Assembly (NCBI GenBank): GCA_028565635.1
Contig: JAOXYB010051390.1
Location: 2,554-18,409, forward strand
From: Phoronis ovalis
Lineage: Eukaryota > Phoronida > Phoronidae
Length of the DNA: 15,856 nucleotides
Direction of reading: 5' to 3'
Part shown: positions 9,810 to 15,856 of the stretch, in pieces
Layout: each line of letters opens with the position of its first letter
How positions within the stretch are numbered: position 1 is the stretch's first letter
Program-made: the position numbers and the translations under genes
Notes under the pieces: model-generated
The model's database searches: none
Told to the model about the DNA's origin: nothing
What the model saw: the letters and a program-made list of their open reading frames with translations, nothing else

Positions 9810-9817
9810 TATAAAAA
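9810..9817 (+). promoter_or_regulatory. TATA box of the TSR-protease gene
   Basis: TATAAAAA preceded by CGAGGGAAC. A start about 30 bases on falls near 9840, giving a 5' leader of about 130 bases before the ATG at 9973. The leader contains short upstream ATGs (for example at 9893). TATA boxes suit inducible or tissue-specific genes. Confidence 0.5.
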
Positions 9818-9972
9818 CAACATTTATTCGCATTTTTACACATTGCATAGAGACAGCAAACAAGGCGGTTGTCGCGTACCAAGTTATAAAGGAATGTTTG
9901 TGTGGTCACTTTGAGAATTCACAGAAGAAATAAATATATTTTCATCAGCTTTAATTGGAAGAAAAAAGCGCC

Positions 9973-10032
9973 ATGTTGTACTATACCTTTGGAGTTTCGA
10001 TGTGTTTCCTGGCAAATCATTTAGTGATTGGG
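9973..10032 (+). CDS. Protease exon 1: start codon and signal peptide
   Basis: ATG at 9973 has G at -3 and C at -1. The 20 codons (MLYYTFGVSMCFLANHLVIG) run straight into donor GTAGGT at 10033, with a hydrophobic core from Leu2 to Ile19. The exon ends in phase 0, matching the phase-0 acceptor of the next coding exon, and a TATA box sits 160 bases upstream. There is no early basic residue, which is slightly atypical for a signal peptide. Supported by context, not by homology. Confidence 0.6.
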
Positions 10033-13000
10033 GTAGGTACATTTTATTTTTATTCGTCTCGTTTGTTTGAATAATAGAGCATCGATCGTAACTTTAATTC
10101 GTAAAGAAAGTTAAAATATACTTTTAATATAAATATTTCAATAGCTGCCGTGTTTTATGTCAGACTGTAAGCCGGTTATCTATACATCACTAACATGAGG
10201 TTTCTTTTAAACTAGCTATAAAATTCTTAGAATTTTTATTCTGCTTTTGAACAAGTAAATCAATAGACCACAGCACCCCCAAAAAGACAGCAATTACCTA
10301 ACGAGGGAAATCATCTTTCCGGACACTCGCATATGGGCCACAAAAATAATCTACTGTACCTGAATCGGGGATCGTAAGATATTCGTATCTTGTGCCCTTG
10401 CCTATTATACGTTATTTTCTGTAATGGGGATGGTTCGGTTTTATTAGGAAGAAACAGTAAACTGTAAACATGCAGGATGCAGTATTAATTAAAATTCAGT
10501 TTTCTAATAAATATTTTTGATGAGTAAAAAAAAAAATTAAACCAGGTTAGCAGTAACACCAGTTCATGACTTCAATAGATTGGTCTGAAGTACGTACATC
10601 CTACCGTTTACGAACATCCCGGAATACATACTTCAATTCATATCAATGAATCAAACCTCTCTCATATCAAGGCCAATACGTCTGGAAAATTTTAATTATA
10701 AATCCTATCCGGAAATCCGATTGATATTAAACTGAATGGAAACCTGGGCATTTCATGTATTTAGACCGATTACCACAGACGGTATGTAAATAGTTTTGAC
10801 CGGGCCGTAGACTTCAATTACATTGCAGATTACCTATCGGTTAAAAGGTGTGACAAATATCGAGTACTGTCGCATTATATAGTCAATAAGCGCCAATGAA
10901 CTCTTGTTTTTTATAGTATATCTTAATAATGTAGCTCAGATAGTCTAGCCTAAGATGTATTTGGCCATTGGACCTATATTCATGTTTAAGGAGACGAAAT
11001 GCATGCCAATTTACTTTTTACTGGAGCATATATGTTTTAGGTTTCGAAATAAAATAATACTTTAATAAAACAGTCGGAATTTAATCGTTCAAACTGACTG
11101 TGCAGTTAATGGAAAAAAATCGAAATTTATAAGTCACGTTTGCCTCAGGGGGCGAGTACGGAATGTCACAACCTATTGGAACTATAAACATCTTGTCATA
11201 TTTTGGAGAGTTAAATGAAAAGATAACATAGCTAGAGTATACATTTTTGGAAAAGTAGTAACTTCAAGACTATGAAAATTTAGTTTTCCTACCTGACACA
11301 TGATTATGTAATCAACCAAGGAACTATTTGGGGTAAAAACTCACTTTTTTCAATCCACAATCTTCAAAAAATGCTACACCCCTATAGATACAAAGCTGAA
11401 AATTGGCCAAAATTAACTTCAAATATAGAGATCTATACTTTTTTAAATTATTAGTCTTTTCAAATAACTACCCTAAATTATCCTCAAAGTTGGAATAACT
11501 ACCTTTACACACCCTTTACTTATACAAGCATGCTTTAGAACGGAAGCAGAAAGGTATCTGCAGACCAAGTGTATATATTCCTTTTGTCTGCTGTCTTGTA
11601 ATAATAAATTGGCTTGTATGTGATAAATACATTCAGTATTCCATGTTTTGTTGAAAACTAATGACGCAGAATAAATAAATTACAATAAATATTGTTAAAG
11701 ATATCAAAAGAGATGACACTAGACAGGATGATATAACACAAATACGCCCAAGGTAGCAAACACATTTTTATAAAAGAGTTCACTACGAAAGTTTTCTTGA
11801 AAGAAGTCACATCCAGTTATTTGAAGGAGCAATTTGTGCAATAATATTTTCATTATCCTTTATTATTTTTCAAAGATAACGCCTTATCTCAAAACACGTA
11901 AAATACCAATAATATATCGATTATTTAATTATTTATAACTTGTCGATATATTGTTATCGTAGCACCATGTATGCATTATCGATTTCATATTTTGTTTACT
12001 ATAACTCTGTTCATACGCATTCCAATGTAACAGTACCACACGTGGCTACTGTTACTAATATAATGTTAATTTAATGTAAACAGTTTTACTACTTACAAAA
12101 CAAACTAGATTTCCCAGGCACTTGTGTACTGAAGCATTTCTACACAACTGTTCGATTATTTAGTGTCACCAAATTACGCCATAAAACCTCCTCCGAACGT
12201 CCCTATATTGTAATGAAATCCAGACAAACACGAACATGTGAGAATCACGATGCTGAGCTCACCCATGTCTGGCTTCCTTGCTGGGCTCTGTATTGAGATT
12301 TATTCTTTGTATGATTTAAGGCATTACAATTATTTTTTGAATTTTAATGCAAAAACAGATAAATAATGTGCCTAAACTATTTGTTAAGCTGACTGCAATC
12401 CAGTAAAAATCAGTATTCTTGAATAACTTATAAATTATATATATTTTGTTATTTTTCCTGATCTCAATGTTTCGAACCAAATCTGTTGGAAAAACCCATT
12501 GAAAACGATTAGGTTATTAAAATGCGATGAATAAATCAAATGGATCACTTGCTGCAGAGAAAAGAATAATGAATAAAAAAGAAACAAGCTTTTACTAGCA
12601 GAGCGTGGTTTCGATCCACGGACCTCTGGGTTATGGGCCCAGCACGCTTCCACTGCGCCACTCTGCTTACAGTAACAATTAATTTCACATTTGCATGGCA
12701 TTTTCCATGGAGGTACTTAAAGGGAATTTCAAGGTAGAATAAAGATGTTCTAAGTTGATGATTTACGCTTGATCTGTTTTCGCCTCGGGGTTTTGCTGTT
12801 GTTTTCGTGCTTTGTGTGGTGTCGTGCGTGCATGATGAGTAACTCTAAACTATGCATTCGCTATCATGTACTGTGTTTTGATGCTTTCGATCTGTTGTTG
12901 CTGATTAATTTCCAAGCTCTGTTTTCTCTGTTTGTTTTTGTGGTTTATCTCAAGAGTGTGTCCTTGTAAAACGCTTGTCATAAGAGATAAAAAAGTTTTA

Positions 13001-15657
13001 CATGTCGAAAATACATTTTATAAAATTTATTTTGGCACACGCAACATTTTAATTTAATGTTTTTCGTTTTGTAATGTTCATGCCTGATGCTTTATCTATT
13101 TTTTTTTATTAGACAATGTTTACCACAGCTATGTTCTTACATTATTGCCATAAAAGTGCTCAAGGCAGTCTTGAAAACCCGCCTTAGTCGGTCAAGAATA
13201 TGTTTCCGGCGGGTACAAGCTGAGACATCTTTTACAACAATAAGCAAACAGTAATATAAAAATTGTGGTTGCACGCTTGAAGTGTATAATTAGATTGTCA
13301 TCATTAGGCCAAGTATTGTCGATGAGACCTCCTACGACTCAGTGCCAATACTTCGAATTAGTCCGCGAAAAAAAGAATTCACTATATGTTTCTAGACACG
13401 AAACGATTAGATATGGCAGAGAGTTTTTTTCTTTATTTTAAACGGATTTTTTTCTAAATTAAGCAAACAAAATATTATACAATGAGAAATAATAGTACAA
13501 AGCAGAATAATAAAATATAACGAAATAAAGTATTAATAAACGAAACGTAGGGAGGGTACGTAAAAAGAAGACACTTTAGTTTAGTTGAGGCTTTGTCGCA
13601 TTCTGTACTGCAGTGATCTTAAGCATGTCCACCATTGTGGCCCTAAGAGAAGTTTGGTCCGTAAACATGAAATTTTGACTAGCAAGTGGGAATTTTGTAT
13701 TCTTGTATTCACTCTTAAACGAAAATATAGCTTAGTAGGCGGGTGACAAGAAACATAATATTTATATTGCCCTTACCACCCTCGATGTTTCCACTGATGA
13801 CAATCTACCTAATTGTTGTATGTCTACTTGGAGATAATAGTTTTAGAATTATGATACATATTTTCCTTTCATTTTCAACTGAGCGTGTAGCAACTGTTCA
13901 GCATATGCGTGGTGATAGCATTTTGATGTTATGCTACGAATAAAAAAAATAACAGGCCTCCTTATGCCGGTAACAAGTTTCTCTTTTCGTAAATGTCACA
14001 CACACCAGTTCGACTTTTGCACCAAATGTCTGCACTTTAGCATTTCAATTTAATCTTAGGGAATTTTAGTGTAAGAACTAAGACCCACAAACAAACAAGA
14101 ATCTGCTATGGCTAGACATAACACATAGTTCAATGTGGAAGACATTGATAACCCTCTAAATATCCCTCTAAATTTATTTTCTACAATTTAAATTTCACTT
14201 GAACCATGATGTCAATCCCAATTGACATAACAATAAAACACGTTTTGCAATTTTTACTAATCATGTCGAATTGACGTATTTTTGTGATAAACCAGTTAAA
14301 GTAGGTATGAAACGCGTTTACTATTTACTAATCATGTTGATATGACGTATTTTTGTGATAAGCCGTTTAAAATATATGCAGGAAACGCAATTTGCAAAAA
14401 ATACTAATCATAAATGTCGATCAATTGAGTGATATCCATTAATTATTATGTTGTCATCTTGGAAATATCAAATAATTTTCCCACAATAGCAATGATGTCC
14501 TCGTTATGTTTGATAAAAACGCCCCATTTCTTTTTTTATAATACCTGTACTGAAAAAAGCTCATTTTCCATCGTTTTCTATCATTTCCTGATATATCTTG
14601 TGGGATAAACTTTACACGGGATGTTAACATTGTTTGTGTAACTATTGATTTGTTTCTGTTACAGATGCGTATAGAAGGATCTGGCATTAATTTATTTGAA
14701 CAGCCTAACGAAAAGAATGACAACAAGTCCGATACATTTCTTGCTGTACCGCTATTACGGCCTACAGACCTCGTGGATAGCCATTACGCACCATGGACGG
14801 AATGGTCCGCATGCACTCGCCACTGTAAACAAAAACGACATCGCCAGTGCAGAAAGAAAGGGGACAACTGTACTGATGGTTACGTAGTGAAAGAGAGTCG
14901 ACATTGCCAGGAGGGACGTTGTTCCCCTGGTCATAAAAAAGAAAATAAAACTCAAAATGACAATGTAATCTTGGATAGGGAAATGGCAAATATTATTTAT
15001 GATATCCTGTATTATGCATGGAGTGAATGGAGCACGTGCACAAGATCATGCAAGCAGAAGCGAATACGGACATGCGCAGTTAAGGCTTGGTGTCATAACA
15101 CAATCATGCAGGAAGAAAAGCAATGTTTTCCAGAAGGATCAGCCTGCGAAAAGCATGCTATATATTCTATAAATAAAGAAAAAGGGAAGAAACCAACCGA
15201 GTTAACAACTACGGCTATACCACATCCGACTGTAAAGTCAACAACAAAATTAAAAACAGGTAGGTCATGCATCATTGGTCTCTGCTGCGTGAGATATTCG
15301 TGCGATAGACACACTGTTACATAATGCCCATCTTCTAGTAGTGCTTTGAAAGCACATATATTAATTTTATAAAATTATTTGAAATTGCAGATTATGTCAT
15401 ACTTTAACAAGCAAGCGTTCCAAATAGTTATTACTAAAAAATTAATATCAATGTTACTCTGAATTATCGATTGTAGTTCTCCTAGCGGCAGGCGCGTAAA
15501 TTAATAAAAACTTAACATGAATTATCACGTGTTTTCAGATGGAAAAACCAATGTAAAAACAGAGAAGCATGCACTACAATGTGGTATCAGGAAGCACGAG
15601 ATAGTAAAGCGTGTTGTCGGCGGAATTGAGGCACATAGAGGCCATTGGCCCTGGCAG
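9973..15657 (+). CDS. Secreted TSR-TSR-trypsin serine protease (5' three exons; rest outside window)
   Basis: Three exons join in frame: 9973-10032, 14665-15259 and 15539-15657, giving 258 residues. Residues 1-20 look like a signal peptide. Residues 61-106 and 137-181 are thrombospondin type 1 repeats (WTEWSAC and WSEWSTC starts, six cysteines each). Residues 190-232 are a Lys/Thr/Pro-rich linker. Cys233 opens the zymogen segment, and KR/VVGG (cleavage after Arg243) with HWPWQ starts a trypsin-family domain. In S1 proteases cleavage there activates the enzyme, and the cysteine keeps the propeptide attached by a disulfide. The catalytic His, Asp and Ser are beyond the window, so activity cannot be judged. 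TSRs usually bind matrix glycans or cell surfaces. Linking exon 1 to exon 2 across 4.6 kb is inferred; other exons could intervene. Confidence 0.8.
12575..12580 (-). terminator. RNA polymerase III terminator of the initiator tRNA
   Basis: Six T on the minus strand, 16 bases after the mature tRNA end. Runs of four or more T end polymerase III transcription. Confidence 0.7.
12596..12667 (-). tRNA. Initiator tRNA-Met (anticodon CAT)
   Basis: The reverse complement folds into a complete 72-base cloverleaf, with discriminator A. Acceptor stem AGCAGAG/CTCTGCT has A1-U72, as in eukaryotic initiators. D stem is GCGC/GCGT. The anticodon stem CTGGG/CCCAG carries the three G-C pairs typical of initiators, the loop is CCCATAA with C33 (known in animal initiators), and the anticodon is at 12633-12635. 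The T stem CGTGG/CCACG closes the ATCGAAA loop, which has A in place of T54. Internal promoters are TGGCGCAGTGG (A box) and GGATCGAAACC (B box). No intron and no encoded CCA. It lies antisense in the protease intron and should be transcribed independently by RNA polymerase III. Confidence 0.96.
14240..14430 (+). repeat. 72-73-bp imperfect tandem repeat, about 2.6 copies
   Basis: Copy 1 is 14240-14311, copy 2 is 14312-14384, and a partial copy 3 starts at 14385. Each opens with AACG and carries ACTAATCAT; copies 1 and 2 share TGACGTATTTTTGTGATAA as well. Copies differ by scattered changes, so the array is moderately old. It lies in the protease intron 235 bases before the TSR exon. Confidence 0.85.
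14665..15259 (+). CDS. Protease exon 2: two thrombospondin type 1 repeats
   Basis: Acceptor CTGTTACAG ends at 14664 and donor GTAGGT starts at 15260, phase 1. TSR1 has WTEW (C-mannosylation motif WxxW), CTRHC, the RHRQC arginine strand, and Cys70, 74, 82, 89, 101 and 106. TSR2 has WSEW, CTRSC, RIRTC, and Cys145, 149, 157, 163, 174 and 181. A 30-residue hydrophilic spacer with an NKT glycosylation site separates them. A Thr/Lys/Pro-rich stretch follows. The first codon is ATG, but the strong acceptor just before it marks this as internal. Overlapping opposite-strand frames are shadows. Confidence 0.9.
15260..15538 (+). other. Protease intron 2
   Basis: A 279-base phase-1 intron, GTAGGT donor and GTTTTCAG acceptor. 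The exon 2 frame runs on to 15324, but those residues are not TSR- or protease-like. Confidence 0.85.
15539..15657 (+). CDS. Protease exon 3: activation peptide and start of trypsin-like domain
   Basis: Acceptor GTTTTCAG ends at 15538; the two first bases complete a split Asp codon. The exon encodes a basic linker, LQCGIRKHEIVKR, then VVGGIEAHRGHWPWQ. Donor CAG/GTTGGT at 15658 ends it in phase 0; reading on gives a stop within six codons, so an intron is required. The linker cysteine plus Arg/Val cleavage site is typical of multidomain S1 zymogens. Confidence 0.88.
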
Positions 15658-15856
15658 GTTGGTACAATGGCGCTATAAAATATTATTATTCACATATTCT
15701 CGTAACATGACCTGTGAGTTATATGTACAGAAGTAAAATCCTGGTAGTACGAACTACATAAACCACCTTTCAGTATTACTTGGCGAGGAGCAGTTGAAAA
15801 CACTTCCTCCATGTAAAATACCGTGCTCAATCGTAGATTTATAATTATATTCCATA
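15658..15856 (+). other. Start of protease intron 3 (continues beyond window)
   Basis: Begins with GTTGGT after the WPWQ codons. No exon with the catalytic histidine (AAHC-like) is present before the window ends. Confidence 0.75.

Larger units (their letters stand above)
10033..14664 (+). other. Large first intron of the protease gene
   Basis: A 4.6-kb AT-rich intron. It contains a minus-strand initiator tRNA-Met gene (12596-12667) and a 72-bp tandem repeat (14240-14430). The open frames at 12769-12969 and 13743-13943 have no motif, and nothing else is recognised in 10033-12570 or 12700-14230. It could hide a small extra exon I cannot recognise. Confidence 0.6.

Noticed and set aside
12769-12969. 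Hydrophobic 66-codon frame in the protease intron
   Set aside because: Hydrophobicity comes from a T/G-rich stretch; it starts at a non-ATG codon and shows no family resemblance.
13174-13216. Possible hairpin (ACCCGCC with GGCGGGT)
   Set aside because: The arms are only about 7 bp with a 30-base loop; this is not distinguishable from chance and matches no known RNA fold.
13743-13943. Hydrophobic 66-codon frame in the protease intron
   Set aside because: T-rich sequence gives chance hydrophobic residues; there are no motifs, and no splice sites in phase with the protease exons.
14665-14667. ATG at the start of the TSR exon as the initiation codon
   Set aside because: It follows directly on a strong acceptor (CTGTTACAG), and starting here would leave a secreted-type protein without a signal peptide.
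1-15856. CRISPR array, prokaryotic operon or viral insertion
   Set aside because: Introns, eukaryotic splice sites and an animal initiator tRNA exclude a prokaryotic origin. No regularly spaced identical repeats with unique spacers and no viral protein motifs were seen.

Overview
This is an AT-rich metazoan genomic window with spliced genes, GT/AG introns and a eukaryotic initiator tRNA. The protein sequences and the density of short repeats suggest an invertebrate, perhaps a marine deuterostome or a lophotrochozoan. I cannot place it further from the sequence alone. No bacterial-style gene layout is present.

Layout. (1) 56-2916, plus strand: the last five coding exons of a twinfilin gene. 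They carry the end of the linker, the second ADF-H domain and the C-terminal tail, and the 3' UTR follows with two candidate polyadenylation signals. The first ADF-H domain lies upstream of the window. (2) 2917-9660: 3' UTR and a long intergenic stretch with no gene I can support. It holds the second copy of an exact 100-bp duplication (the first copy is in a twinfilin intron) and two related terminal-inverted-repeat elements in opposite orientation. (3) About 9661-9972: a compact candidate promoter with an E-box, a perfect CRE palindrome and a TATA box. (4) 9973-15657, plus strand: the 5' part of a secreted serine protease gene. It reads as a signal-peptide exon, a 4.6-kb intron, one exon with two thrombospondin type 1 repeats, and an exon with the activation site and first residues of a trypsin-like domain. 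The rest of the catalytic domain lies beyond the window. (5) Inside the large protease intron: a complete initiator tRNA-Met gene on the minus strand and a 72-bp tandem repeat.

The two protein genes have no obvious functional link. Twinfilin is a cytosolic actin and capping-protein regulator. The other gene encodes an extracellular zymogen that its thrombospondin repeats probably tether to matrix or cell surfaces. The most unusual items are the 364-bp inverted-repeat element just upstream of the protease promoter, whose interior is about eight degenerate units of roughly 31 bp; the 100-bp exact duplication; the TSR-TSR-trypsin architecture; and a tandem in-frame splice acceptor in twinfilin.
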